Positions 26,876 to 37,118 of a stretch of 64,000 bases of DNA are shown piece by piece. The translations under genes were made by a program, and so were the position numbers. Under the pieces are notes generated by a model. It searched no databases, was not told the origin of the DNA, and saw only the letters and a list, made by a program, of their open reading frames with translations. The DNA comes from Alphaproteobacteria bacterium (lineage in GTDB: Bacteria > Pseudomonadota > Alphaproteobacteria > UBA6615): contig JAJFIX010000006.1 in the NCBI GenBank assembly GCA_021774575.1, positions 310,001 through 374,000 of the forward strand. Reading direction: 5' to 3'. Position 1 is the stretch's first letter. Each line of letters opens with the position of its first letter.

Positions 26876-28894
26876 CTAGGCCGCGCCCATGGCTTCTTTG
26901 CGCGCGCTGATCGCCGCATCGGCTTCCCTGCCGACCAATTCAGCGAGATGATCAAATGTGTAGCGATAGGTTCCCGCCCCTTGGGATAGGGACCGCAATT
27001 CGATGATCAAATCGTGCATTTCCGATTGAGGCATATAGCCTTCAACCGTATCCCACGCTTTCCAGCCTTCTTTGGTATCGAACCCGAGAATTTGGCCCCG
27101 TCGGCCGGTGATCAACGTATTGACCTTGCTGGTATGGGCCGAAGGGACATCGATATATACTTTGCAAACAGGCTCTAAAAGCACCGGGCTGCATTTGGGC
27201 ATGCCTTCGCGCATGGCGAGGCTGGCAGCCATTTTGAAGGCCATGTCCGAACTATCTACAGCGTGAAATTGGCCGTCATTCAGACAAACATGGATGTCGA
27301 CCACTGGAAATCCCAGTGGTCCGGCGGTCAAGTAGTCGGTAACCCCATGTTCGACCGAGGGGATATACTGCTTGGGGACTGCGCCGCCGACGATTTTGTT
27401 TTCAAATTGAAAACCAGAACCTCGGGGCAAAGGTCTAATTTCGATATGTACGTCGCCGAATTGCCCATGACCGCCCGACTGTTTTTTGTGTCTTGCATGT
27501 TGGTCGATATGTTTTTTGATTGTCTCTTTGAAGGGGATTTTCGGCGTGTCGCGACCGACTTCAATTTTGTAGCGATCCTTTAAATTATCGAGTGCCGCAG
27601 CCAAGTGAATCTCGCCCTGCCCGTGCAGCACCATTTCGTGGGTGTCGGGGTTATGGTCGAGAATATAGGAGGCGTCTTCTTCGATTAGTTTCCCAATTGC
27701 ACCGGATAATTTAACCTCGTCTTCGCGTTTTTCCGCATGTATGGCCACCGAGTAGACCGGTGGTAAAGTTTCAGGCCAGGACGTATTATCCCGATTGTCA
27801 GGCGTCACTAAGTCACCTGTGTGCAAGTGTTCCATGCGCGCCAGACCGACGATTGTGCCGGGCCCTGCCTTGGAAATCTTGGTTTGGCTCTGGCCGACCA
27901 ATGAATAGAGGCCGCCGACACGGTCTCCGCCTAAGGTGTCGCCTTCTTTAACTTCCCCCGCCCAGATGCGGGCAAGACTAATTTTTCCGGCCTGGAAGGA
28001 ATTATAGGTCTTAAAAACCTGGGCAACGTTCGCCTGGCCGGTATCTATACCCAATCGTTCGGCGGTTTTGGCTACATCCGGAGAATCATGACGCAGCGCT
28101 TTCCACAGGCGGAAGACACCGGATTCGTTCTCGCCACTGCCGATGAGCACCGGCACTGCTTGGTCCGTCGCAACAATGTTGCGCAAATTTTCGTAGATAT
28201 CCGATTTTTCCGGAGTTGTTTCTTCTAATAATTTCTCCAACATATCGTCGTTGAAATCGGCCAGTGTTTCGAGCAATTCCTCGCGCGCCAGCTCGACATC
28301 GTCGGAGAGATTTTCCGGGACGTCAATTTGTTTGGATATCGCGCCTGGCACGTATGTATAGGCGCGCTCCGAAACCAAATCGACATAGCCCGAGATAACA
28401 TCACCTTCGCGAATTGCCATGTGACGCAAGGCTAGTGGGCGCTGGGATGCCGCCTGCAGAGCCGACATGACCTCACCCAAATCGCCGGCTAGGGTGTCGT
28501 CCTTGTTGATGAACAGCATATGGGGAATGCCACCGTCATCGAGAAACTTCAGCAATGGCGCTAAGCTGGCCGCTTTGCTTGGATCGGGATCGCAGACGAC
28601 AACGGCGATATCGGCGACTTGCAACGCGTTGCGGGGATCTTGGGCAAATTCCAACGAGCCTGGGCAATCGAGCAGGGTCCAGGGATCATCCATAAAGGTG
28701 CAATCGGCGGCGGTGATTTCGGTGCTCATCGAACGTGCCTTGGCGACCGGCGACCCGTCGCCGACCATATTGCATTCCTTAACGGTTCCTCGTCGCTTAA
28801 TGGCACCGGCCGCATGGAGCATTGCCTCCATCAGGCTCGTTTTGCCGCTCAAATAGGTGCCGACGATTGCCGCGCAGCGAGGTCCATGAGCCAT
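26876..28894 (-). CDS. Elongation factor G-like GTPase
   Basis: 672 residues. G1 loop GTYLSGKTSL, G3 DCPGSLEF and G4 NKDD. Domains II-V follow as in EF-G (GGAVPKQYIPSVEHGV, domain IV; GRRGQILGFDTKEGW, domain V). The G1 and G3 sequences differ from canonical EF-G (GHVDHGKT, DTPGH), placing it among the EF-G-like paralogues of unknown role that many alphaproteobacteria carry beside the true FusA. Leads a minus-strand run with rnhB, the IalB-like gene and ccrM. Confidence 0.88.
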   Translation of the reverse strand: MAHGPRCAAIVGTYLSGKTSLMEAMLHAAGAIKRRGTVKECNMVGDGSPVAKARSMSTEITAADCTFMDDPWTLLDCPGSLEFAQDPRNALQVADIAVVVCDPDPSKAASLAPLLKFLDDGGIPHMLFINKDDTLAGDLGEVMSALQAASQRPLALRHMAIREGDVISGYVDLVSERAYTYVPGAISKQIDVPENLSDDVELAREELLETLADFNDDMLEKLLEETTPEKSDIYENLRNIVATDQAVPVLIGSGENESGVFRLWKALRHDSPDVAKTAERLGIDTGQANVAQVFKTYNSFQAGKISLARIWAGEVKEGDTLGGDRVGGLYSLVGQSQTKISKAGPGTIVGLARMEHLHTGDLVTPDNRDNTSWPETLPPVYSVAIHAEKREDEVKLSGAIGKLIEEDASYILDHNPDTHEMVLHGQGEIHLAAALDNLKDRYKIEVGRDTPKIPFKETIKKHIDQHARHKKQSGGHGQFGDVHIEIRPLPRGSGFQFENKIVGGAVPKQYIPSVEHGVTDYLTAGPLGFPVVDIHVCLNDGQFHAVDSSDMAFKMAASLAMREGMPKCSPVLLEPVCKVYIDVPSAHTSKVNTLITGRRGQILGFDTKEGWKAWDTVEGYMPQSEMHDLIIELRSLSQGAGTYRYTFDHLAELVGREADAAISARKEAMGAA

Positions 28895-29014
28895 GCCTAT
28901 CTCCCCGATCTAATCTGTCGTCAGAATTCCCCGATTCCGACGCTTAGCGCCGGACGTTTATGGTTCCATTTTGCAGGCAGGTGAGTCCAGAGTAAAAGGC
29001 AAAAAGCTTAACTG

Positions 29015-29869
29015 TCAGTTTCCAAATGCGAGCAATTCCTCGATCACCTTCTCGGGCTCCTCTTCGGCTAAATAGTGGCCGCTTTTTTCAAAGGGCACGC
29101 CGCGGACAAGGTTTTTGGCTTCGGCGCCCCACATCGCCATCAAATCGGCGACCGCCCCGACACCGCCCGAGAGGCCCCATAGCAGCAATAAGGGTTCAGT
29201 TATTTTAAGACCCTTGGCCAGGGCTTCATTATCCAAGGATCGATTTTCGTCAAACATCGCTGTGTAATATTTAAGACCGGCCCTGAGGGCTCCGGGTGCC
29301 GCCATGGCGCTGGCATAGTTGCTGACACAGTCGGCGATGAAGGATTGCGGGTCATGGCATTTATCTTGAAATAAATGGGTCAGAAAAATTTCTTCCCTCC
29401 CTTCGATGAGGTTGGTCGCCATGTCGGTCTTGGCATTAAAGAAAAAATGCCAAAGCCCTCTTGCGGATTGGTCATTGATCCTGCGCAGAGCTTGTTCGTG
29501 GGGGGCCACGTCGAGAATTGCGATGCGGTCGGCCTCGCCAGGAAAATCGAGGGCAAACCGCCGCGCCACCAGACCGCCCCAATCATGGCCTACAATATAT
29601 GGCTTGTTTAGGCCGAGCTCGGCTAATAGGGCGCGAATATCGGCGGCAACTGTTCGCATATCGTAGGGGCCGTCGGGTTTATCGGTCGCCCCCATGCCGC
29701 GTAGATCCGGCGCGATGACCCGATATTTTCTGGCAAGCTCGGGCATGACCTTGCGCCAGGCAAAGGATGTTTGGGGCCAGCCATGAAGCAAAACTATCGG
29801 CCGCCCGTCACCAGCTTCAAGCACTTGATGGTTAATGCCGTTGGCGAAAATGATCCGTGAAATTGTCAT
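29015..29869 (-). CDS. Alpha/beta hydrolase, epoxide-hydrolase/haloacetate-dehalogenase type
   Basis: 284 residues. Oxyanion region LLHGWPQTSFAWRKVMPEL, DLRGMGATDKP and an aspartate nucleophile in IVGHDWGGLVARRFAL. Catalytic His in KSGHYLAEEEPEKV near the C terminus. An Asp nucleophile points to epoxide hydrolase or haloacid dehalogenase chemistry rather than an esterase. The substrate cannot be inferred. Confidence 0.87.
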   Translation of the reverse strand: MTISRIIFANGINHQVLEAGDGRPIVLLHGWPQTSFAWRKVMPELARKYRVIAPDLRGMGATDKPDGPYDMRTVAADIRALLAELGLNKPYIVGHDWGGLVARRFALDFPGEADRIAILDVAPHEQALRRINDQSARGLWHFFFNAKTDMATNLIEGREEIFLTHLFQDKCHDPQSFIADCVSNYASAMAAPGALRAGLKYYTAMFDENRSLDNEALAKGLKITEPLLLLWGLSGGVGAVADLMAMWGAEAKNLVRGVPFEKSGHYLAEEEPEKVIEELLAFGN

Positions 29870-29890
29870 GAGGCATTTTGGGGAAGGGTA

Positions 29891-30349
29891 TTAGGCCTTA
29901 GCCCAGAGCTCCAAAAGTTGGTCAAAACGCTCCGGTCCTTTTTCAAAGACCGTCATGTCTTCGGGTAGCGTGACCCAGGGTTGGGCGCTGCTCGCCCAAA
30001 CCATCGCGACTGGCTTCAACCAGCTTGTGTCGTCAAGAGTGCCCGGACGAAAAACGAAAATGGCATTTGATTGCTCGGGCCGATGATAAATGCGGTTGCC
30101 GCAATCGCCGCAGAAATAGCCAAAAATCCGATTGCCTGCGTCGGAGACCCGCTCGGTTTCTTTTGGTGTTCCCTTGCTGATTTCGAGAGCCGACTGTCGG
30201 ATGATCATCGACATATTAAACGCGCCACCGGCTTGGCGCTGGCATTCGGTGCAGCTACAGGCGTAAACGGTCAGCGGCTCGGCCGTAATCCGGTAACGGA
30301 TAGTGCCGCATTGGCAACCGCCTTCATATGGTGGCGCGGGGATGCTCAT
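29891..30349 (-). CDS. GFA/CENP-V domain protein
   Basis: 152 residues from the ATG at 30349; a longer frame upstream would run into aspartate aminotransferase and is rejected. Zinc-binding cysteines in GGCQCGTIRY, ACSCTECQRQAG and FCGDCGNRIY match the glutathione-dependent formaldehyde-activating (GFA) fold. Such proteins are often annotated as glutathione S-adduct enzymes, though most are of unknown function. Starts six bases beyond the stop of the aminotransferase, so likely co-transcribed. Confidence 0.88.
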   Translation of the reverse strand: MSIPAPPYEGGCQCGTIRYRITAEPLTVYACSCTECQRQAGGAFNMSMIIRQSALEISKGTPKETERVSDAGNRIFGYFCGDCGNRIYHRPEQSNAIFVFRPGTLDDTSWLKPVAMVWASSAQPWVTLPEDMTVFEKGPERFDQLLELWAKA

Positions 30350-30354
30350 GGCCG

Positions 30355-31596
<1,242 letters not shown>

Positions 31597-31663
31597 CTAA
31601 CTTCCGACCCGTCGAGGGGCAAGACGAATACGTGCCGCCAAATGGTCACAATGTCGCAAAGTT

Positions 31664-31680
31664 TTGCCAAGTTTTGGCAA
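31664..31680. promoter_or_regulatory. Palindrome in the leader of the sortase-target gene
   Basis: TTGCCAA at 31664-31670 and TTGGCAA at 31674-31680 form a perfect 7-base inverted repeat around a 3-base spacer. It lies 66 bases before the target gene ATG and 110 bases before the divergent aminotransferase ATG. It could be an operator or a small RNA hairpin; no T-run follows, so it is not a terminator. Confidence 0.35.
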
Positions 31681-31745
31681 TTGTTTCGCCCAGTTGCCGG
31701 AGCTTGATGGCCAGGCTGGGAACTTATGCACGAGAGGGAAACAAA

Positions 31746-34154
31746 ATGAGCAATGTGCTGCGAATGGATGAAAATCAAGTTGCCATGAATATTGACCGCC
31801 GAGAAAAAGCAAACACGAAAGGCCCGCGCCATCGCCGGCGACGAGCGGCCTTACTGGCAAAAATTGGCGGATTGAATATTTTTGTCGTAATCAGCCTGCT
31901 GCTCTATTTCCTCGGCGCAAGTCTCGCTCTCACCCTGTCGGCGCGTTTGGCGCACGCCCAGGAGATCACGCCGCCCGAACTCATCACTCTAGATAAAGTT
32001 GGCCGGGCATCGCTGCTTTATCGAACCACTATTGGCGGCGGTTACCTTTTTGCGCCCGAGATCGAAACCGATGTCACGATAAATATCACCGGCATGACGG
32101 CGCGCACGGTGGTCCGCCAGACTTTCGTCAACCCGACGGAAAGTTGGCTGGAAGGAATTTATGTGATGCCGCTGCCCGATGACAGCGCCATCGACCGATT
32201 GCGTATGCGCATCGGCGACCGGGTTATTCATGCCGAGATCAAGGAACGCGAAGAGGCCCGTAGAACCTATGACGAGGCCGCCGCACAAGGACAACGCACG
32301 GCGTTGATGGAGCAAGGGCGTCCCAACCAATATACAATGTCGGTCGCCAATATTGGCCCAAAGAGTTCGATCACCGTGGAAACCGAATATCAGTCCTTGG
32401 TCAAGGTCGATGACGGGCTGTTTGAAATTCGTTTTCCGATGGCCGTAGCGCCACGCTATTTGCCGCGCAATCCGGGATTGGTGTCGGTATCAACCGATCC
32501 GGGGGTGGAGACCGGTGGTCCCAACGGCAGCGTCGTTTACGCCGATGGTGACGAACCAGATGGCGGCACGCTTCCGGGCGGTCCGGTATTAATCGATGAC
32601 GGGGCGATCAATGTTCACCTGCCGGTGACGATAGCCGTCCATCTCGACGCGGGTTTTGCCCCGTCGGGCCTGATCAGTCCGTTCCACGATATCGATATCA
32701 CCGAGCAGGGCGGCAACGTCTTCGACATTGCCCTTAACGCCGATACGGTAAAAGCAGACCGCGATTTTGTTCTTGAGTGGCAGGTGCCGGTTTCCGGTGG
32801 GCCGACCAGCCATATTTTTACCCAAAACGAAGATGATCAAACCTACATCCTTGGTCTCGTTGTGCCGCCGCAGACAGCAGCTGCGAATGAGACGCCGACC
32901 CCCCGAGATATGATTTTCATTCTCGATAAGTCGGGTTCCATGCATGGCCCGTCACTCGCCCAAGCAAAGTCGGCTCTGGTGACGGCGCTATCGCGCCTGG
33001 GCCAAGGAGATCGGTTCAACTTGATCGCGTTTTCAGACGCAAGTACCGCCGCGTTTCCCGCACCGGTCCCCGCGACGCCGAATAATCTAGCACTTGTTTC
33101 CGGGTTTATCGGTAGCATTGAGGCTGACGGGGGGACTGAGATGGGCCCCGCCCTAGATCTCGCGCTGGCGATGCAATCGGGTAGCGAGCTAAATCACCGG
33201 CTGAAACAAATTGTCTTGCTGACCGATGGGGCTGTCGGCAACGAAGACCAGCTCTTCCAAACCATCGCCGAACGGCTTGGCAATACGCGACTTTTTACCA
33301 TCGGCATTGGATCCGCGCCCAATAGCTGGTTTATGCGTAAAGCCGCCGAAGTCGGGCGGGGAACCTTCACCCATATCGGCAATGTCGATCAGGTCGAAGA
33401 AAAAGTCACTGGGTTGCTGGCAAAACTTGAAGAGCCGGTGCTCACCGATATCGAAGTGACGGTCTCCGGCGACGTGGAATTTGCCATGATCCCGGCGCGC
33501 ATTCCCGACCTATATCGCGGCGAGCCAATTGCGTTTACCGGTGCCCTGGCCGATGCAGGCACCCAAACCATCACGATCAAAGCATTGCTCAACGGTAATC
33601 CGTGGCGAACCTCGCTTGAGCTTGGTCGGCGCGGTGCGGTGGAAAACGACAATGTTGCCCCGATGTGGGCGCGGGCGCGAATTGAACAGGAGCTCGACCG
33701 GCTGATTGACGGGTCGGGCAATGAAACCGATGTCCGCGATACGGTCCTTGCACTGGCGCTCAAATATCATCTAATCAGCCCTTATACGAGTCTAGTCGCG
33801 GTCGAAGAAGAGCGCACCCGGCCCGAGGATGCAGATCTCTTGAGTGTCGATGTGCCACGCAACCTGCCCGAGGGGTGGAGTGCGGAGCATGTATTTGGAA
33901 TTCCCGATCCGAAGCGGGCCGGGAGTGATCGGGCTGACGCTGCCCCGCCACCCTATCAATTGGCGGCCATGGAAATCGCCGATGAAATCGCCGGAGGGCA
34001 AGGCCTTGGTCGAGTTTCGACTGGTGTACCGCAGACGGCAACGGCAGCGGATTTGATGGCGATTATCGGTGGCCTATTGATACTACTAGCCGGTGCGCTG
34101 ACATTGTGGCGTCGCCGACCTGCGGCACCCATGGCTGACGGGAGAGTATCATGA
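31746..34154 (+). CDS. Marine proteobacterial sortase target protein (VIT + VWA)
   Basis: 802 residues from the ATG at 31746, preceded by GAGAGGG. Basic N terminus, then a membrane/signal segment (LNIFVVISLLLYFLGASLAL, cleaved near AHAQ). The VIT domain spans about 65-200 (EGIYVMPLPDDSAIDRLRMR, RRTYDEAAAQGQRTALMEQ). The VWA domain has an intact MIDAS DKSGS at 394-398. The C-terminal sorting signal is VPQTA at 761-765, then a hydrophobic helix and WRRRP. Architecture and adjacency to the sortase match the family known as the sole sortase substrate in Gram-negative genomes. The sorting motif has Val where Leu is expected. Confidence 0.93.
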   Translation: MSNVLRMDENQVAMNIDRREKANTKGPRHRRRRAALLAKIGGLNIFVVISLLLYFLGASLALTLSARLAHAQEITPPELITLDKVGRASLLYRTTIGGGYLFAPEIETDVTINITGMTARTVVRQTFVNPTESWLEGIYVMPLPDDSAIDRLRMRIGDRVIHAEIKEREEARRTYDEAAAQGQRTALMEQGRPNQYTMSVANIGPKSSITVETEYQSLVKVDDGLFEIRFPMAVAPRYLPRNPGLVSVSTDPGVETGGPNGSVVYADGDEPDGGTLPGGPVLIDDGAINVHLPVTIAVHLDAGFAPSGLISPFHDIDITEQGGNVFDIALNADTVKADRDFVLEWQVPVSGGPTSHIFTQNEDDQTYILGLVVPPQTAAANETPTPRDMIFILDKSGSMHGPSLAQAKSALVTALSRLGQGDRFNLIAFSDASTAAFPAPVPATPNNLALVSGFIGSIEADGGTEMGPALDLALAMQSGSELNHRLKQIVLLTDGAVGNEDQLFQTIAERLGNTRLFTIGIGSAPNSWFMRKAAEVGRGTFTHIGNVDQVEEKVTGLLAKLEEPVLTDIEVTVSGDVEFAMIPARIPDLYRGEPIAFTGALADAGTQTITIKALLNGNPWRTSLELGRRGAVENDNVAPMWARARIEQELDRLIDGSGNETDVRDTVLALALKYHLISPYTSLVAVEEERTRPEDADLLSVDVPRNLPEGWSAEHVFGIPDPKRAGSDRADAAPPPYQLAAMEIADEIAGGQGLGRVSTGVPQTATAADLMAIIGGLLILLAGALTLWRRRPAAPMADGRVS

Positions 34155-35035
34155 ATGCTCCCATGAACCTTGCGTGGCACCAAACCCTCGCCCGTCTCTA
34201 TCCGGGAAATGACATTATCGCCTGTACCCTGCGGCGGATCAGGCGGACGCCGCTGCAATGCGCTCTTATCGCCACATTATTTATTGGCGGTGCCGGATTG
34301 GTCGGCGATGCGGTCTATATAAAGGCAAAGGCCGTGGTGGCCCAAGTTCTGCTGCACCGGGCCTGGACCGCAACCCTTGCTGACACGACTAATGGGCCCG
34401 TCAAGCCTTGGCGGCATGCAGATACTTGGCCGGTGGCGCGGCTTGCGGTTGCGCGATTGGGTATCGACCAAATCGTTTTGGCCGGTGCCAGCGGCCGCAC
34501 TTTGGCATTTGGCCCGGCCCATTCCGGCGACAGTGCAATTCCGGGGCGGCCTGGAAATTCTATAATATCGGGTCACCGTGATACGCATTTCAATTTTCTC
34601 GGTGATCTGGAACGAGGCGACGACATCGCGGTAACGACCCGCGAGGGCAAAGCGTTACGATATCGGGTGGTGGCAACCCAGATCGCCCATATCGACGATA
34701 TTGCGATTGATCTGATTACCCCTAGCCGGCAGATGACACTCGTCACCTGCTATCCCCTTGATGCAATCGACCCCGGCACGCCTTGGCGTTACCTGGTCAC
34801 AACTGAATTAATTGCCGACCCCGACCAAATTGCTGACCGACCTTCCGGTAGGACCTGGGACCCAGAGCCCTTTAGGTCTGCTGCTCGCGCCTTCGCCCGC
34901 GCGCCAGCTGATGCCGGAATGCCTCTATTTGGGCAGGACATGGGAGGACTGCCTAATCGTCTGACTCTGCCAGGAGAGCTCGAGCAGACGTTTTATGATG
35001 AGGCCTTCGCCGTACCCCTGGTGAAGGACGGTTGA
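34151..35035 (+). CDS. Class GN sortase
   Basis: 294 residues. N-terminal membrane helix (QCALIATLFIGGAGLVGDAV, about 36-55). Catalytic His142 in SIISGHRDTHFNFL, Cys200 in MTLVTCYPLDAI and Arg213 in PWRYLVTTEL. The ATG overlaps the target-gene stop (ATGA), so the pair is translationally coupled. About 70 residues extend past the core (from IADRP to the end), longer than I expect for this class. It would cleave the VPQTA signal of the upstream protein; the acceptor in a Gram-negative envelope is unknown. Confidence 0.92.
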   Translation: MNAPMNLAWHQTLARLYPGNDIIACTLRRIRRTPLQCALIATLFIGGAGLVGDAVYIKAKAVVAQVLLHRAWTATLADTTNGPVKPWRHADTWPVARLAVARLGIDQIVLAGASGRTLAFGPAHSGDSAIPGRPGNSIISGHRDTHFNFLGDLERGDDIAVTTREGKALRYRVVATQIAHIDDIAIDLITPSRQMTLVTCYPLDAIDPGTPWRYLVTTELIADPDQIADRPSGRTWDPEPFRSAARAFARAPADAGMPLFGQDMGGLPNRLTLPGELEQTFYDEAFAVPLVKDG

Positions 35036-35043
35036 TCAGCAGG

Positions 35044-35130
35044 CCGGCTCGTCTCACTTCTGGCTGACCCCCTCGGCGCTCCTCCACCCCCCCTGGAGCC
35101 TCGAGTTAAAGTCTGGCAGAGACGAGCCGG
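35044..35130. ncRNA. Candidate structured RNA or long hairpin in the sortase-sodC gap
   Basis: In the 303-base gene-free gap 35036-35338, CCGGCTCGTCTC (35044-35055) pairs perfectly with GAGACGAGCCGG (35119-35130). Nested inside, CTCG (35072-35075) pairs with CGAG (35102-35105), and GCTCC (35078-35082) with GGAGC (35095-35099) around a C-rich loop. This gives a branched or interrupted rod of about 87 nucleotides. No T-run follows, so it is not a simple terminator. It could be a small RNA, a 3' stabiliser of the sortase mRNA, or a leader element of sodC. The rest of the gap (35131-35338) shows nothing I can name. Confidence 0.4.
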
Positions 35131-35338
35131 TCACCCCTATTTCACAAGCCGCTGGTTGACGTTGGCGCCGCACTTTTGTTTCCCGGCAGGACGCGGTGGT
35201 GACTTCTTGGTGCGCTCCACATTCTCAGTTTATCGGTCACAATGTTCTGGGCCGAGCTGGAATGTGGGGCGACCTTGCAGCGACGCGCCGAGACGCGCCA
35301 TAGTCTCGAGAGTAATTTAAATTCTATTGGGGCGCGCG

Positions 35339-35908
35339 ATGATACGGGGATTATTAGTAATACTGGCCGGTCTTGTTGTCGGGTGCGCGTCGATAATGGA
35401 CCTCACCTTGGAAGACGCGCTTGGCACGCCCGATATCAATCGGCCTGCACGCGATATGGTGAGCTTTGGGCTATTCGGCCGGGCGGGAGAAACCATCGGT
35501 ATCGCCCAGGCAACCCAAGTATCGGGGGGAATATTCCTAGAGGCGGAAATCACCGGCTTGGCGCCCGGCGAATATGCCATGCATATTCATGAAACCGGCT
35601 ATTGCCAGGCACCCTTCGATGGCGCCGGAGGGCACTTTAATCCGGGTGGAACCGAGCATGGCCAGGATAACCCCCGTGGCGCTCATGTTGGCGATTTGGC
35701 CAATATCCAAGTGCCGGACACGCGCTTTGTAACCATCTCTGCCGTTGCCGCCGGTGCGACGCTGCGGCCCGGTCTAGATGAAAGTCTGGCCGACACCGAT
35801 GGTTCGGCCTTAATCATTCATGATGGGCGCGATGATTATCGCAGCGATCCGGGCGGCAATTCTGGCCCGCGAATTGCCTGCGGCGTGATCTTTCCACCGG
35901 TCGAATAG
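35339..35908 (+). CDS. sodC: Cu/Zn superoxide dismutase, predicted lipoprotein
   Basis: 189 residues from the ATG at 35339. Lipoprotein signal MIRGLLVILAGLVVGC, lipid-bearing Cys16. Metal ligands are complete: His pair in AMHIHETGYC, bridging His in GGHFNPGG, then TEHGQ, AHVGDLANI (His and zinc-binding Asp) and the last Cu ligand in LIIHDGRDDY. The active-site arginine and disulfide partner are in SGPRIACGVIF. Disposes of superoxide outside the cytoplasm; membrane anchoring here would place it beside other envelope proteins such as the sortase target. Confidence 0.92.
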   Translation: MIRGLLVILAGLVVGCASIMDLTLEDALGTPDINRPARDMVSFGLFGRAGETIGIAQATQVSGGIFLEAEITGLAPGEYAMHIHETGYCQAPFDGAGGHFNPGGTEHGQDNPRGAHVGDLANIQVPDTRFVTISAVAAGATLRPGLDESLADTDGSALIIHDGRDDYRSDPGGNSGPRIACGVIFPPVE

Positions 35909-35913
35909 GCAGT

Positions 35914-36321
35914 CTAATCTTTTTGAGAGGGTGGCTCGACGCTTTTGGTTGGGCCTCCGGCCTCTTTCCAGCCGCTAAATCCACCATCGATATGCGCGAC
36001 CGGCCCGAAACCCATATCCTGTAGGGTTCTTGCCGCCAAGGCCGAGCGCCAACCGGCGGCACAAAACAACACATATTTTTTATCCGATTGGGCAAAGACT
36101 TCACGGTGATAGGGGCTCGCCGGGTCGATCCAAAATTCCAACATGCCGCGTGGTGCGTGAACGGCGTCGGGGACCGCCCCCTCGCGCCATAGCTCACGGA
36201 CATCGCGAATGTCGATGAAGACGTGATGCGCGTCCGCGTGCAAGGTGATGGCGTCGGCCACGCTGATCGTCTCAATTTCTTTATTGGCTTCTTCGACTAG
36301 CTTTTCGACCGGGGTAATCAT
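35914..36321 (-). CDS. Rhodanese-like domain protein
   Basis: 135 residues, single rhodanese domain: VFIDIRDVRELWREGAV, HAPRGMLEFWID, the active-site Cys87 in LFCAAGWRSALAA and HIDGGFSGWKEAGGP. Cytoplasmic (no signal). The loop CAAGWR suits a sulfurtransferase. Its start overlaps the stop of the upstream SDR gene by four bases. Confidence 0.9.
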   Translation of the reverse strand: MITPVEKLVEEANKEIETISVADAITLHADAHHVFIDIRDVRELWREGAVPDAVHAPRGMLEFWIDPASPYHREVFAQSDKKYVLFCAAGWRSALAARTLQDMGFGPVAHIDGGFSGWKEAGGPTKSVEPPSQKD

Positions 36322-37100
36322 CGTCCGCCCTTTTCCAGTTCGGCCGGCACACCAGCTCGCCGGCGTAATTCATCATCTTGAACTTTGAGCTCTTGCCCCG
36401 CCAGGTCGTTAGCTTCGGCACTGGTCAACCAGGCAATAACATGTGCGGGCCGGGCCGGGGAATGCAGGGAGGTTTCCGGCAATTTAGCGATTTCGCTGAT
36501 GCCTCGGGCCCGAATATCCTCCTGCATCTTTGTCCAGACTGTGCCCGGCGCAAAGCCGTAAGCGCGGAAGTCTGACCCATGTTCGACATGCAGACATTGG
36601 GTCAGCATAGCCAGGCCCGCCTTGGCCGAACAATAGGCGCTCCAATTTGCCAGGGCGCGATGGGCGGCGCCCGACGTCACATTTATCAGCACACCGTCAT
36701 CGGACGCGCAAAGATGGGCAATGGTCGCCCGCGCCATATAATAAGCGCCGGTCAAATTGATTGCTACGTTGCGGCTCCAAGCGCCGGGGTCGGTTTCAAT
36801 GAGCGGCGATTCGGGCGCAAGAATTCCAGCGTTATTGATCACAATATCGATCCGCCCAAAGGCCGTATGCGTCGCCTCGACAAAGCCGGCAACCTGGCCA
36901 TAGTCGGAGACGTCGCAGGGAAGGGCGATGGCCCGTCCGCCCGCCGTTTCGATATCTGCCGCAACATTGGCGATTTCGGTTATTTTGCGGGCGCATAATG
37001 CAACCGCAACACCCCTTTCGGCCAGCATGCGGGCCGTTTCGGCACCGATACCCCGCCCAGCGCCGGTGATCAGGGCAACACGCGAATTCGGCTGGTCCAT
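36318..37100 (-). CDS. Short-chain dehydrogenase/reductase
   Basis: 260 residues. Cofactor motif ITGAGRGIGAETARMLAERG, NNAGIL, and the catalytic SAYCSAKAG (Tyr-X3-Lys). Classical SDR, NAD(P)H-dependent; the Asp of LPCDVSDYG follows the usual pattern. The substrate is unknown. Coupled to the rhodanese gene downstream. Confidence 0.9.
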   Translation of the reverse strand: MDQPNSRVALITGAGRGIGAETARMLAERGVAVALCARKITEIANVAADIETAGGRAIALPCDVSDYGQVAGFVEATHTAFGRIDIVINNAGILAPESPLIETDPGAWSRNVAINLTGAYYMARATIAHLCASDDGVLINVTSGAAHRALANWSAYCSAKAGLAMLTQCLHVEHGSDFRAYGFAPGTVWTKMQEDIRARGISEIAKLPETSLHSPARPAHVIAWLTSAEANDLAGQELKVQDDELRRRAGVPAELEKGGR

Positions 37101-37118
37101 TGGTCAGTGCTCCAAATG

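Noticed and set aside
35044-35130. Sortase-sodC hairpin as SRP RNA, tmRNA, RNase P RNA or 6S RNA
   Set aside because: None of the conserved sequence blocks of the first three is present, and the length is too short for 6S RNA.
35242-35592. Plus-strand frame overlapping sodC
   Set aside because: Out of frame with a complete SodC carrying all metal ligands.
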